DNA of 59,779 nucleotides from Rhizopus sp. PT2906. Its lineage: Eukaryota; Mucoromycota; Mucoromycetes; Mucorales; Rhizopodaceae. Both the position numbers and the translations under genes were made by a program. How positions within the stretch are numbered: position 1 is the first letter of the stretch; each line of letters starts with the position of its first letter. The stretch lies in the NCBI GenBank assembly GCA_025529335.1, contig JAMYHX010000252.1, forward strand, positions 1 to 59,779, written 5' to 3'. Below are positions 1 through 11,850 of this stretch, one piece after another. Under the pieces are notes generated by a model. That model worked only from the letters and a program-made list of their open reading frames with translations. It did no database searches and was not told the DNA's origin.

Positions 1-656
1 GTACGACAACAACACCGCTTTGGCGCCGTGATCCCGAAGGACAGCCTTTATGTAATGCTTGTGGTCTATTTCTTAAACTACATGGTGTTGTTCGACCTCT
101 CAGCTTGAAAACAGATGTCATCAAAAAGCGTAATCGAAACAGTAGTTCAGCCACGGCAGCTCAAAAATCAGCTAGCAGCACACTAACCAGTAGCAGTAGT
201 AATAGTAGTAGCAGTAGTAGTATAAAGAGTAGTAGCACAACTGGCATTCTTGGGAAAAAGCCTATTTTGTCTGCAAATCTTTTACCAAATACAAACGATA
301 GAATCACTAATGATACGACAGTGACAAATAACAACGGATTATTATTCAAACATCAGTCAGGCGCAGCAAATACGAACACGAGTATATCAAGTAACCCTAC
401 AACTACTACTACCACTACTACTACTACCACGACAACGACACCTACTGGAAGACCCATTACGTTTACACCTTCAAGATGGGGAACCCAAACATTAAACAAG
501 CGTCAACGAAGACATTCTATTGAAGACAACAATGATTCACAATCCTTAAGGCAGCAACAACTCCAGCAAAGCGTGTTTCGTGTTGGTTCATTAGGGTCAA
601 ATAACAATAACAACAATCACAATAGTAATTACAGACTATCATTTCCAAACTCATAA
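1..656 (+). CDS. GATA-type zinc-finger transcription factor, C-terminal exon (5' truncated)
   Basis: The reading frame is open from base 3 and enters the window inside a GATA finger: TPLWRRD, then the second zinc pair CNACG and LFLKLHGVVRPLSLK, followed by the basic tail KKRNR. The first Cys pair lies before the window. This fold binds (A/T)GATA(A/G) sites; the LFLKLHGVVRPLSLKTDVIKK style is that of fungal nitrogen or light regulators (AreA/NreB/WC-2-like group). The rest is low-complexity: a Ser run, a Thr run near the middle, and Asn-rich stretches before the stop at 654-656. The tail has no recognisable domain. Only the last exon is here, so which GATA paralogue this is cannot be decided. 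The Ser/Thr/Asn repeats are trinucleotide microsatellites and are probably length-polymorphic. Confidence 0.9.
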   Translation, partial: TTTTPLWRRDPEGQPLCNACGLFLKLHGVVRPLSLKTDVIKKRNRNSSSATAAQKSASSTLTSSSSNSSSSSSIKSSSTTGILGKKPILSANLLPNTNDRITNDTTVTNNNGLLFKHQSGAANTNTSISSNPTTTTTTTTTTTTTTPTGRPITFTPSRWGTQTLNKRQRRHSIEDNNDSQSLRQQQLQQSVFRVGSLGSNNNNNNHNSNYRLSFPNS

Positions 657-924
657 TTATGAAAATATAGAATCATATTTTGTTCAATAAAAAATGTTCT
701 CACACAAAAAAAAGAGGGGATGCTTTTATTATCTTGAATCTTTTTCTGATATTCTTGATGTAAAGATGATAAACATCTATTCTATGTGGATCATCTTTAA
801 TAAGCACACGATTTTTTTAATTATATCAATGCACAATGGCGTTTATTGTAAATGGGTGTCTACAGGGGTGTCTGTAATATCCGTGCTTTTTTTTTTTTTT
901 TCATATCTACTCTTTCTTTCACCC
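657..924. other. intergenic, 3' end of GATA gene and promoter of RS-rich gene
   Basis: The stretch holds an AATAAA at about 687, probably the GATA-gene polyadenylation signal, and a T-run of about 15 nt at 888-902 just before the next start codon. No further gene is supported. Confidence 0.4.
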
Positions 925-1349
925 ATGGCAGACAGAAAAAGTAAAAGAGAGACCATGAATCATGTTCTTAAACTCAATTGAATCATAGAAACTTCACTTT
1001 CTTCCAGATATCGGTCACCAGAACCATACAGACGTCGTTACAAAAGTAGAAGCAGATCACCTACTAGACACAGACGCTCATCTTCCAAGCATGGTCGTGG
1101 TAAAATATATATGCTACATGTTGTATTATACACGTTCCTCATTCATATTTCTTTATGGATATAAACCATCGATCCACACTATACAAATCAATATATTTCT
1201 CTTGACAAAGAAGATGTAAAGCGAAAACATAAAAAGACAGGAACTCGTTATTCTTCTGACAGAGATAGCAGAGACAATAGTAGTGATAGTGATAGTAGTG
1301 ATAGCGAAAGTGATAGAGAAGAGTATAGCACCAAAAATAGAGTAAATAA

Positions 1350-1385
<36 letters not shown>

Positions 1386-1766
1386 TAGTAGTAGTCATAG
1401 CAGTGATAGTTCATCTGAAGGTTATTATACAAGAATACATTTATAATCCATAGTACTCATCATGCTTTATCAATTTAGATGAGAAAAGACGAAAGCATAA
1501 AAGAAGGCACAAGAAGAAACAAAAGAAAGGGCATAAAGTAAAGCTATAATTAAACGCACAGATAGAGAAAAACTTATATTATAATAGGAGGAGCGTAGAA
1601 ATGCGATTACTGGTAAAAAGGTATAAAGTATATTTAATCCTCTTGTCACCATCTAACTCCCCCCCTTCCTTTAAAGCTAAAACTCAAGATAAAAAAGACG
1701 GCAAAAGACAAGAAAGACGATCAGAACCGTTCACAGCTGCTTGATTTTTTGAACGCTGCCTTTTAA
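925..1766 (+). CDS. small RS-rich / Ser-Asp / Lys-rich protein (probable splicing-associated)
   Basis: Proposed exons are 925-940, 1022-1099, 1211-1420 and 1479-1537 plus 1677-1766. An alternative retains the last intron and stops at 1547-1549. The phases join cleanly. Translation begins MADRKKPYRRRYKSRSRSP, an RS-type N-terminus, then a Ser/Asp/Glu middle with a run of about 15 Ser from a TAG/AGC microsatellite, then a Lys/Arg/His-rich segment (EKRRKHKRRHKKKQKK). With the last intron removed it ends SQLLDFLNAAF. RS dipeptides and Lys-rich tails are typical of nuclear RNA-processing proteins, so a nuclear role is an inference from composition only. No RRM or other fold is visible. The first exon (16 nt) is the least certain part; the RS-bearing second exon and the third exon are well supported by frame and splice sites. 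Confidence 0.55.
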
Positions 1767-1866
1767 TAAATGTGTGGCTTAGAACACAGTCCTCGTTTTA
1801 CTCTATTTCATTGTAAACTTGCTTTAATTGTTTCCCTTTTTCGATTATAACCATTTTTGAAGCAGC

Positions 1867-2383
1867 ATGGCTGATCAAGTACAGTACCGTCTGGAACGCA
1901 TGCTTCCTGAATTGGAAGCACTAGAGCGTAAAAAGATATTTACACATGTATTGTTTTTTTTTTACATGATTCAACAATATAAGCTAATCTATTCCCCCTT
2001 CTTCAGGAAGAGATAAAATCAATCATCAAAAAAAGAACCAACCATGAATACGCTATGAGTCGTCGTATTAAACAAAAAATCGATTTTTTGAGAAGCATAG
2101 AATATGAAATAAACCTTGAAGAACTTCGTAAGAAGAGAATAAAGCGTTTAGGTAAGAACTATTTGTTTGTGTATAAAACATTGTCTCATCCTATTCAGGT
2201 TACAATTTTGACCCAAAAGAAAAGAACCTTCAGTATTCTGGAATTAAGCGTATCTATAGTTTGTTCAAGAGAGCCACGACTCGATTCACTGGGGATCTCA
2301 AGTTATGGTTACAGTATATTGACTTTGCTAAAAAGAATGATTCCAACAATATTCTCTCTGGTATATTTGTCCAGTAAGTTTTG

Positions 2384-2414
<31 letters not shown>

Positions 2415-4156
2415 ATATGTCAGAATTATTCATCTGGCTTTAGAGCTATTCAATACCATCCAATGAATCCCTCACTATGGATCATGGCTGCCTCTTGGGA
2501 GCACGAACATAATGCAAACATTGCAGCTGCTAGAACACTGATGCAGAGAGCTATTCGCCTCATGCCTGAGAATCAATTGCTTTGGCACGAGTATTTCCGT
2601 TTAGAGTTGATATACATTGAAAAGATTAAACTTAGAAGACGTATTTTGGGTATAGCCGAACAATCTGACGAGAAAAAGGACATTGAGGCAATGGAAGTGG
2701 ATGCAAAGGAAGAGGACAGAATTCAACTTCCAGCACTGACAGGAGAAGATGTTGATTCTTGGAAAGAAGACCGTGGAGAATTAACCAAGTTCAAATTATC
2801 AGCAGAGGAAGCCAAATCTCTGGAAGAAGCCAACAATCCTATCTTGAAGGGACTTTTGTCAAAAATTATTTATGACAACGCTATACAGGGTAAGAGAAAA
2901 ATATACACTGCTCCTTTTATGCAAACTTATTTGCTTTTATTAGCTATTCCCCACCATCTTGAATTCCGTGAAAAGTTTATAGACATCTACCGTGAATTTT
3001 CCAACACAGAAGAACATATTGAATATGTTTACGAGACGATTCGTCGAGATATGAGTCAAGTGCCAACAGCTCGTGCCTATTTAGCCAAGAGACACCTATT
3101 TGTACCAAAGCCTGAACAGGAGAAAGACAAACAAACCCAATACATTTCAGTATCAGATCCTGCGTTTATTCCTGCACTAAGACAATGTGTTGAAGAATTT
3201 GAAGGAGCTCTGAATGACTTGACTGGATCTGATATGTGGGAGCTTTATATAGACTTTATATTAAGCTGGCACTCTATTGTCTCTGAAGAAAACTTGAAAT
3301 TATACCTCAAAAAACTAGCACAGAGAACATTTAAAGCATGTGAAAAGAAAGGCTTGCTCTCAAAGGCACTGTATGAAAAATGGACACAGTTTGCCATGGA
3401 TCAACAAGATGTGGAGAAGGCAGGCAATTTAGTAAAAGCTGGTCTCAAGGCATACCCTCACTCCGTTCCACTTTGGTTAAACAAGGTCCAATTATCTAAA
3501 GACGACAAAGATGCACAGTTGGTGATATATTCACAAGGATTGGATTCAAACCCAGAATCACTTTTGTTGTGGACATCATATAAAGATTGGATTAACAGTC
3601 AATGGGAAAAGAAAACTCTATCTGTTGATGAAGTAGATGCTATATTTTCTAAAGCGTGCGACAAGGCAACTATGCTACTACCTTCAGTGGCAATAGAAAC
3701 AGAAGAACGTAATGCTATCAAGGTGTTGATACAATCTAGCTATGCTGAATGGGCTGCCGAAGCAGAGGGTATTGACTTCGCAAGAAGGATATATAAGAGT
3801 ATCTTGAAAAATTCGTACCCTACATATGAGTTTGTCATGAAATGCTTAGAAATTGAAAACAAGTATGGAAATGCAGAGACTGGACCTGTACATGTCGAAC
3901 CATTATTTGAAAAACTTGTGACATTAAAGAACGAAAACAAAGAAGGTAAAGGGGAAAAAAAAAATAAATGAAATGATAAAAGATACTAATATCTTTTTAT
4001 AAAGAACCTTATATTGCTTACCTTTCCTATCTTTACTCTCAAAACAAACTACAAAAGGCAAACCAAGTGTACAATAGAGCCTGCAAAGAAGTTAGCAATA
4101 AGGAAGCATTTGACGTCAAAGTGAAAAAACTAATGTCTTCACAAAAGAAAGAATAA
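1867..4156 (+). CDS. UTP6: U3 snoRNA-associated protein 6 (SSU processome, HAT repeats)
   Basis: Exons: 1867-1947, 2007-2151, 2199-2373, 2444-2889, 2944-3945, 4005-4156; all introns are GT-AG and keep frame, giving about 666 residues. The N-terminus (MADQVQYRLERMLPELEALE) and the stretch YNFDPKEKNLQYSGIKRIYS are typical of UTP6, followed by HAT (half-a-TPR) repeats such as LWLQYIDFAKK and LWIMAASWEHE. UTP6 is a subunit of the UTP-B subcomplex that binds the 5' ETS of pre-rRNA in the nucleolus and is needed for 18S rRNA formation. A glutamate/lysine-rich insert follows the central repeats. Intron 3 carries a (TA)n microsatellite at about 2383-2410. Length and repeat layout fit the family. A second UTP-B member, UTP13, lies about 16 kb downstream on the other strand. 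Confidence 0.9.
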
Positions 4157-4346
4157 ATAGTTTAGCTTATAAAATAATCAATTCTAAACCAGTCCTTTTG
4201 TCTGTTGAATGTATCAAGCGCTATAACGCACTTGCAAGGTCATATTTGACTTTGTATGAGATCGAGTTTGCCCTCTCTGGCGGTACTTGAATAACCTTTA
4301 AAAGAAAAAAAAAAAATTCAACCACCTTTTCATTTTGTATAGAAAC

Positions 4347-5539
4347 ATGATCAAGGCAGCTGTTCACCTTGACGAAGAATACACGCATAATGCAGTTATT
4401 CAAGCCTTAAAGAAGTCAAAGCAAATAGAGGTTGATGTCATAGAAACCAAAGAAACACCAGAGGATGAAACCATTCAGCTGCAGTGGTTAGAATATGAAC
4501 TGATCAACTGGGATCTAGTTGCCCAAAACAAGTGCTTAGTGAATGCATACTGTATTCGTAAGGGCTTTATTCGAAAAGCACAATTATCTTATAATGTTAC
4601 AAAGTATCTTTCCAAGAACCCAGACAGTATCTTGAAAAAGGCGATCCCTGAAACTTGGCAGTTTGAGTTGGATCATGTGGATTACTTTGAGGAAGCAATG
4701 AATGAAGTATTTGAAGTAGAAAGAGATTTAGAAGAAGGAGGACATGCATTCATCATTAAGCCTAGTCTTGCCAATAAAGCAGCAGGGATCAAGGTGTTTA
4801 ATACCCTAGAACAGCTTCGTAACATGTTTGAAGAGATAGAAGAGGACTATGATGAAGACGATGATAAAGAGGATATCAGCCAGATAAGAGAATGGGTCAT
4901 ACAAAGATATATAGATAAACCATTACTGGTGAACAAGCGCAAGTTTCATGTTCGAGCCTACGTGTTGGCCAAATCAAATATTGAAGTCTATCTTTACCGA
5001 GACATGCTAGCACTATTTGCGTTGAAAGAATATGACTTGAGCCAATTAGAAGACAACTTGATTCACTTGACAAACACTTGCATTCAGACAGAAGAGAAGG
5101 AGTTTATTGAAGATGAATCTGTCAAATTATTTTGGGAGTTGGAAGAAGTCAAAGACAAGGAAAAGATATTTAAGCAAATGAAGGATATTTTGGCAGACAT
5201 CTTTGATGCTTGTACCAGTGAGATGACAACATTTCAAGCTATTCCCAATGCATTTGAACTATTCGGTGTTGATTTTTTGATTGATCAAGATTATAATGTT
5301 TACTTTTTAGAAGCTAATGCGGTGAGTCCTATATCTTTGTATCCACATGGATACGATTTGCTAATAAAACGTATATATAGTTCCCTGACTTTAAGCAAAC
5401 AGGTCATCGATTACAACATATCATTCAAGAGTTATTTGATGCCACAACAAGAGTAGCCATAGAACCATACTTTACAAATGAAGAATATCAGGATGAAAAG
5501 TTGGTCAAGGTTTATAAAAAAGAACTGCTCTCTTTATAA
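4347..5539 (+). CDS. tubulin-tyrosine ligase family (ATP-grasp) protein
   Basis: Exons 4347-5321 and 5381-5539, about 377 residues. The start chosen is the ATG at 4347, which gives MIKAAVHLDEEYTH, the compact N-terminus common in fungal TTL-like proteins. The body shows ATP-grasp signatures: FIIKPSLANKAAGI (nucleotide-binding loop), REWVIQRYIDKPLLV, KFHVRAYVLA, HLTNTCIQ, and FGVDFLIDQDYNVYFLEANA with the metal-binding D...E..N. After the intron the reading resumes FPDFKQTGHRLQHIIQELFD, as in the family C-terminus. TTL-like enzymes ligate amino acids to tubulin or other proteins; yeast has a related protein (Pby1) with a different partner, so the substrate here is unknown. The CDS ends tail-to-tail with the DnaJ gene, overlapping by 6 bp. 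Confidence 0.85.
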
Positions 5540-6792
5540 ATGATAAAACATTGAATGTGAATATTGCTGTGAAGGGAAAGGTGGAGGGGGAGGGGGAAAA
5601 GAAGAATAGGCGTGAGGAAACGGTGAATAATAGGGTAATTGACAATAATGATTTAATAAATATGGTCTTTCTACTGTATCGTTCACCACCTGATCCTGGT
5701 GAAACTGTTGCTGCCTAAAAGAAGTATCCTGCATAAGTAACCTTTGCTCTTGTTCTGACAAAGACGACAGATTTGTACCGCTCGTTATTCTATCTTGTTG
5801 ATGTGCGCCGTTTCCATATTCTTCAGTTATTCGTGTACCCTAATGATGATAGTGATGAGTGTTACTATTTATAAAATTTGTTGTTGTGTCTGGTTACATT
5901 TTCATCTGTAATTTTAGTAATCGTCACTGTTTCAATCCTTCCATTAACGTTTCTTGTTGTTGTTGTTACTGATTTGGAATATCCTCCTTGCCCCCTCTGA
6001 CTATACGTATCAAACATAGATGATCTCATCGATGAAGAACCGGGATGCATAAACGGCGAAGGTGCACGCATGTTGTACATCATATCAAATGGTGAGGGAT
6101 GAGAAAAGGGGCTCATCATCGAATGAAAGGGATCATGCATAGGCGGTCCAAAGTGATGAAAATCTACAAAAAAGGGGGGGTTAGTATCACTGATTCAAAA
6201 GTGCATTTGATTCTTACCGTCAAAGAAAGGTGTACCCATACCACCAAAAAAGTGAGCAAACACTTCTTCTGGTCTATGAAACTACAAGATTATGCAAAAT
6301 TAGTACATCTGCACATTCTTTTTTTTAATATACATGTATATTTACAGTGAATCCACCAAATAGGTCATCAAGTGAATAGGCATTGTCTCTATCATCATTT
6401 ATATTGTTTAGTCTATTGTCGTATATGTAACGTTTCTGAGCTATAGGATACAAAAAGAAAATGAGCAAAAAGTCTATCATTACGACTATTTAATCCTTTT
6501 ACGATCAGATAACACTTCATATGCCTCGCTAAAGAGGAAGGAGGGGTGATGTTTAGTTTATATAGAAATAATTCATATTATTCCTACCTAATATCTTTAA
6601 ACTATACCCAAAAGTAAGGCTAGTGTTTTTTAAATTCACTCTAGTTTATATTACCTTTTCCTCTGCCTCGGTTGAGGGGTTTTTATCTGGATGATACTTT
6701 AAGGCTAATTTCTTATAAGCTCTTTTTATTTCCTGTTCATCTGCATTGTTGGATATTTCTAATATTCTGTAATATTCTTTTACGACAGTCAT
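5534..6792 (-). CDS. DnaJ (Hsp40) protein, DNAJB-like
   Basis: Seven exons on the minus strand: 6792-6655, 6601-6588, 6528-6503, 6440-6346, 6281-6218, 6163-5898, 5839-5534, giving about 302 residues. Exons of 14 and 26 nt are required to complete the J domain and are framed by good splice sites. The J domain occupies residues 1-70 with HPD at 34-36 (LKYHPDKNP) and ends EAYEVLSDPQKRYIYD. Next comes a Gly/Phe-type segment (PEEVFAHFFGGMGTPFFD), a Met/Pro/Ser-rich region, and a beta-like strand block (SVTTTTRNVNGRIETVTI) resembling DNAJB6/B2-type proteins. It lacks the Cys-rich zinc centre of type I DnaJ. J domains stimulate Hsp70 ATPase activity. No signal peptide; cytosolic or nuclear location is inferred. 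The tail is Gln- and Pro-rich. Confidence 0.85.
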
Positions 6793-7190
6793 TGTTATTA
6801 TATTAAAATATGAAGAGAGAGAGAAAAGAGAGAATAAACTCAGAATTCCTGCTAAAAGGGATTTAAAGCATAGATGTAACCAATAAGAATGGGAATAATG
6901 CAGATTGAACAAAGAATTTCTTGGTCACACCCCCAAGTCTTCTTTCATACGACTCTATGTCTTTAAGAGTATAAAGACATATTATTCAAGGGTGCATTTG
7001 TGTGTTGTCTATTAAATACATTGAAAATGTATTTCACTCTTTTTTTTTTTGTGTATTATTTAAAAAACATCATTTTCTTGTATCATGTTGCATCTTGATT
7101 CACTATCGTTGGTCTTTAAAGAAAGGAACAGAATTTAACTTTTATAGCGCATATATACAAAATTTATTCTTTATTTATTTTTATACATTG
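6793..7190. other. intergenic between divergent-orientation gene ends
   Basis: AT-rich spacer holding the DnaJ promoter and the 3' region of the PAS kinase gene. A T-run lies at about 7041-7051. No ORF with recognisable content was found. Confidence 0.4.
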
Positions 7191-8178
7191 TTACTGCTGT
7201 TGCTTTTCAGTCAGAGGATGAAACCAAGGATGGTCTAGTACTTGATCTATATTTATCCTTTTCTCGACATCTCTATTCAACATTTTCTTTATAAGATCAA
7301 GAGAACCTATTGAGATAATATATTAGCTATATTAATTATTAATTGTATATATGCTATTACCTTCAGAAAGGACAAAGGGAACCCTTAATTCGCTTTCCAA
7401 AATTTCATCAATATTATAGAATGGATTCTCTCGATAGATGAGTGTAAACAGTAACACACCACTTGCCCAGATATCCTGTGGAGGACCTGCGTATGGTTTT
7501 CCTTTAAGCACCTCTGGAGCACAATATTCGAGGGTACCTGTGAATGTATCAAATTTGCGACCCTCTTTATAGTAAGTTGCACAACCAAAATCTATTAGAT
7601 GAACTGTCCCATCTTGATCAAGGATGACATTTTCATCTTTAATATCACGATGAACAATTTTATGTGAGTGTAGATGTTTGACTGCCTTGGCAATTTGATA
7701 AAAGATGTGTCTAATTTCATTTTCTGTCATCTTTTTGTTCAATTCGATATAGTCAAAGAGATCCATGCCATCACCAAGTAATTCCATGACAACAAAGTAA
7801 CAATCGTCGTCTTCCATGCTAGTGACTAATCTACAACAATTGACATGGGGGTATTTTTGTAAGGTTCGTAAGATGTGTATTTCCATTGGTATTGAACCAA
7901 GTTGTCTATCTCTGTGTGGTTTGACAGTAAGTAAAAAGATGATGTGATCTATAATAATTCTTTACCTTATCCATGAATCGACAATGATCTTTGACTTGAT
8001 GATATATTTTATAACCAACTTCTTTTGAGAAGGATCATCCTTTCTATAAGCTAGTTTGGCCATACCATAAGTACCCTGACCCAGTACATCCAAGATAACA
8101 TAATCGTCTAGAGGGTGTTTTTTCTTTTGGGTAAGATCTGATGAAGATGACTTGCTTTCACCATTACTCTTGGTACGA

Positions 8179-8210
<32 letters not shown>

Positions 8211-9911
8211 GCTATTGGTGGTATCTGTGTTGTTGTTGTTGTTTTTAAAGTAATTGGATGGAAACAGTCTTTTTGCTTCATCCACAGCGCCAAAGGAACT
8301 TATTCTATAAGGTCTAACAATAGGTCTCTTTGGCTTCTTATTTGCTTCAGGACTAGGTTGATCATTCTGTTGCTGTAGCTTTAATGGACAATGTACAATT
8401 TTTTTTTGATAACTTTGTTTCAAGTTGTCATGCTTTAGTACTGCATCGCTTCTATCAAACGTTACCCAGACATGAACAGTATCCTTGTCTATGATTTTGA
8501 TTTCCAACTCTACAATGAATTTACTTTTATCTCTATGATAAACATAGAATAGACTATCAGAGGACGAGAGCTTCCTGCATTGTTCATAGTTTGCTGCCAT
8601 GAGATTATTCTTTAGCATATTTTCAACAAGAGTGGGTAGTTGAGGCATCAGTTCATTCACAGTGAGCTTGTTGATAATCATGTCTACAGAAGTGTAACCA
8701 AACAGGTATTTTGCAGGTAGAGTATTCATTTGAAGTATTAATCCAGTTGACAGATTGAATGTGATTGAGCCTGATATTGAAGGTAAGGATGTTATTTTTA
8801 CGACAAAATTGGCTAAATCATCATTTCCAATGGCCACATGTCGATTTAAATTCAAAATAGCTGGAAAATAAACCCCTTTACTTGATAAACTACCAAAGAA
8901 TTTTAGCCTATCAATCTTTTCCAAATTGTCATCTCGTTCTTCCTTTGCTAGTGCTGGCACAAGACAATTGACTGGTTTGCCGATTATCTCATTTGCCTTG
9001 TACCCATACATCTCTTCAATCAATGTACCCAAGATCCTCTGTATTTTACATTCTGAATCCACATAAACAGACAAGGTCGTCTCATAGATTTCTTCAAATA
9101 TCCAAATGTAAATTTTATCTCGATGTTCAGTTATTTTCTCCTTTAACCATACTGTTGCATATGATTTTGTATTATTTCTCTTGTGTATCAACACCTATTG
9201 AACAAGTTCGTTAGCAAGAATTCTCCGAGTTTATATTTGGTTCTTGTTTAACTAACAATAGATCCACAAATGATCACTTTTTGTACACAGTTTGTATATT
9301 TCTTTCTACTGTTTAGTAAATTCATGATCTGATGTTTAAATGGTTCCTCTAAACAATTCTTTATAAATGATTTTCCAACAAATGATTTATCAATTCCAAA
9401 GCATAATGCGGCTATATCATTAAATAATAGTGTGATTCCTTCTGAATTTGTTGTTATAATAGCTTGGTTTTGTGGTAAATATCTTGTAGGTGTATGTAAT
9501 ATACTTGCTCTTTTATCTGTACTGAAACTATTCTTTAATTGAATAAATCCAATATTCTCTTCCATATTGGGTTGTGATAGTCTTCTATGATACACTTGTT
9601 CGTCAACTTCTTCATTATTCCATTTCATTTTGCGTACAAGCTCCATGCCCCGAGTTATCACATTACTACTGGTCCCACTCCTTTTTTTCTTAATTCTTGG
9701 TGATTCTTGCCTAATAATGTTAAGTGCTATGCGAATACATTATTTATTTTATCTATTTACTTGTCTAGAATATTGAATAATTCATCTATGTTTAATCGTT
9801 TTTTAAATTACAATCCTGCCCTCACTCTCTCTCCCCTTTCTCTCTTTTTTCCCAAGCATGTATCCAACAGTTGGTTTTATATTTACCTTGGATCAATGAT
9901 GGAGCACTCAT
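7191..9911 (-). CDS. PAS-domain serine/threonine protein kinase (PASK/Psk1-like)
   Basis: Five exons on the minus strand: 9911-9887, 9705-9257, 9194-7966, 7911-7361, 7306-7191, about 789 residues starting MSAPSLIQESPRIKKK. Residues about 60-170 form a PAS-like sensor (TRYLPQNQAIITTNSEGITL) and a second divergent PAS region follows (RILGTLIEEMYGYKANEIIG). A poly-Asn tract precedes the kinase domain at about residues 525-780: glycine loop GQGTYG, Lys in VIKYII, catalytic HRDIKDEN, DFG in LIDFGC, and CAPEVLKG. HRDIKDEN is the form typical of PAS kinases, which link carbon status to glycogen synthesis and translation in yeast. The first exon (25 nt) was chosen because an acceptor at 9706-9707 restores the frame; it is the least certain part. 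The poly-Asn coding repeat at about 8180-8210 is an ATT-type microsatellite. Confidence 0.88.
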
Positions 9912-10960
9912 TGTAGAATGGATAAAGGGAAAAAAGAAAAAAAGAAAAAAAGAAAAAAAAAGGGGGAAGGGATATAAAACTTTTATAGAAGTGGAAAAGA
10001 ATTTTTTGGTTTAGGTAATGCGATCGGCCAATTACAATAACAGAACTAATCTATTTTAAACACAGATTGATAGCAGGAGTTACTAGGATGAGTTGAAGAG
10101 TATCATTTATTGTTTTGAGTAAAAGCATAAGTTTGTTAGCAAAAAGATCATAAATATAAATAATAACTGATTAAACGACATATTCGAACTAATGTAAGAG
10201 AAAAATGACAACAGACGCAATGGATGCTTTAAACAGAATGTCTGAACTTTAATCCCCTTATTTTGAAATGCAGATAACATTAGACGACCTCATTTCACGG
10301 GTACCAGTTACAGTATTTCTACTGTAAGCTAGCCGCTTCCAACTTGCTACGCTCGTTTTTGCACGCCGTCGTGCTACCTCAGGCTTAATGGCTTCGCCCT
10401 TTGTGATGAGTAAGGGCAAATGCTGAATGAGATGTAGAAAGGTTAATGCATTTACAGACGAAGTAAAGGTCGCATAATTTTATTGGATGATAGCCTCATA
10501 GTTACAAAAAATTATAGTAGTATAAGTATAGTTGGACATAAGCATAGTTGTGCATAATGTATATATTAATTGAGCAAAATCTCTGAGTAAACAACATGGC
10601 TGGTGGCAAAAGGACTGATATGCCAGAGAGAGAAAGTCACCCTTGACGATGCGACATAAAATTGTATACCAAAAATAGGTAAGCCTCTGTTCAAAATTTT
10701 CAACAATCACAATAGTGTAAGAAGTAGCAGGCTTCAGAGATACATTGACTAACCTCTAACCGGAGCTCAATGGGACGTAGAATTGAGGAGTGTTTTATGT
10801 TGATTTTATGAAATGAGCTTAAGAGCCTATTAGGAAATTTGGTACTGTTTGTAGGTTCTTTCCCATTAATTAACTGAATAACAGAGTGCCAAAAATTTTG
10901 GGTAAATAGACACTTGGATGCGACGGCAGTAGAGTTTTCTAATATGCAATAATTTACAAA
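9912..10960. other. intergenic / relic DNA, including an unexplained less AT-rich patch
   Basis: The first part is an A/G-rich upstream region (about 9920-9970) of the PAS kinase gene. At about 10320-10400 there is an unusually GC-rich block for this window (containing GCTTCCAACTTGCTACGCTC), whose origin I do not recognise. At 10700-10978 on the minus strand there is a 92-codon open frame without domain resemblance, possibly a relic exon. Nothing here is supported as an active gene. Confidence 0.3.
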
Positions 10961-10965
10961 GGGAA

Positions 10966-11120
10966 ACATTACATGCACCAGAAGTTAGACTAATACTACG
11001 GGCGCTACCTCTACCCACTATCTGTGATGAACTCCAAAACTATTTAATATATGATTTCACGCTAAACGTGACTTTATAAAGCTACCATCTTGGTTTGTTT
11101 CTTTTCAGAAAGAAGAAGAG
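10966..11120. repeat. MITE terminal-repeat-like sequence (solo end)
   Basis: The sequence starting ACATGCACCAGAAGTTAGAC and continuing TAATACTACGGGCGCTACCT closely resembles the terminal inverted repeats of the element at 44187-44612, including the farther inward part reading GACTTTATAAAG. The reverse complement of about 44440-44600 matches it over roughly 150 bases with substitutions. No opposite end was found nearby, so it is either a solo end or a decayed copy. Confidence 0.5.
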
Positions 11121-11280
11121 TTAAAAAAGATTATTTATTTATACTAATTTTGTGTTGTCACTTCCATCAACAAAGAACTAAGATCAATCACATGTAATTA
11201 TGGTATATGCATATTTTATATCAGAGAGAATGAACTACACAGCCTTAGGTAAGGCAGAGACTTTGGTAACGTGAAGTTGT

Positions 11281-11850
11281 ATAATGACAGCAAAGGTAGC
11301 GCGGCTCTTGGAGCCTGTATTACAACAGCCTGCAACTGTCCATAAAGCAGCCATTGCTTCCGAGAGCAGCAATACTCAATGGCATGTTGTTCAGAGCATA
11401 GCCACGGGATTGTCAAAGCGGAAGATTGTCACTTTAACCCATAGGCTGATTCTAAAGAATTTGTGTTTTCTGGTACAGACAATGGCCTGAAAAACGATGA
11501 CAACTACTGGTCTCCCCCAATGAAAAGATGCAAGCTTCGTTTTGTGCTTCGGGACAAGTGCAAGACATTAGAGAATGCCAGTGAATGTAATATGCTTTTA
11601 TTGTTGTATTTTGATTATTAAATCGCCTTTGATATAATTTATTGACTTAGCATCCCTCTTAACTGATCCTAGTAATCCTAATGATCTTACCTACATGGAT
11701 GAGTTACTTCGCAGCGTAAGCCTGGTTTTGACAAGAGATAGATACAAGAATACATGATCGCTGTACCTGAATTACTCATACACCGTGACATGTTGAAACT
11801 CGATGTCAACTTTAAGCATGATCTGCTTCGTGCTGTATAGTCTTTAGTTT
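11281..11850 (+). pseudogene. decayed gene of unknown family with a recognisable intron
   Basis: A splice acceptor (TTTAACCCATAG) at about 11443 opens the frame ADSKEFVFSGTDNGLKNDD, which continues WSPPMKRCKLRFVLRDKC and then meets a donor GTAATA at about 11588 and an acceptor ACTTAG at about 11650. The following exon reads LLTDPSNPNDLTYMDELLRS before stopping. Frames before and after are broken. Short patches look protein-coding, but I do not recognise the family with certainty; the KEFVFSGTDNG motif recalls a multicopy family in Mucorales. It is treated as a relic. Confidence 0.35.

Noticed and set aside
161..349. Minus-strand ORF opposite the GATA exon
   Set aside because: It is the reverse reading of a Ser/Thr trinucleotide repeat; the plus frame is continuous with a GATA finger.
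1139..1432. Minus-strand Tyr/Cys-rich and Thr-rich ORFs
   Set aside because: They are antisense to the Ser-repeat exon of the RS-rich gene and have no independent support.
9920..9970. A/G-rich run as a possible functional element
   Set aside because: Simple low-complexity sequence, of the same kind as many others in this window.
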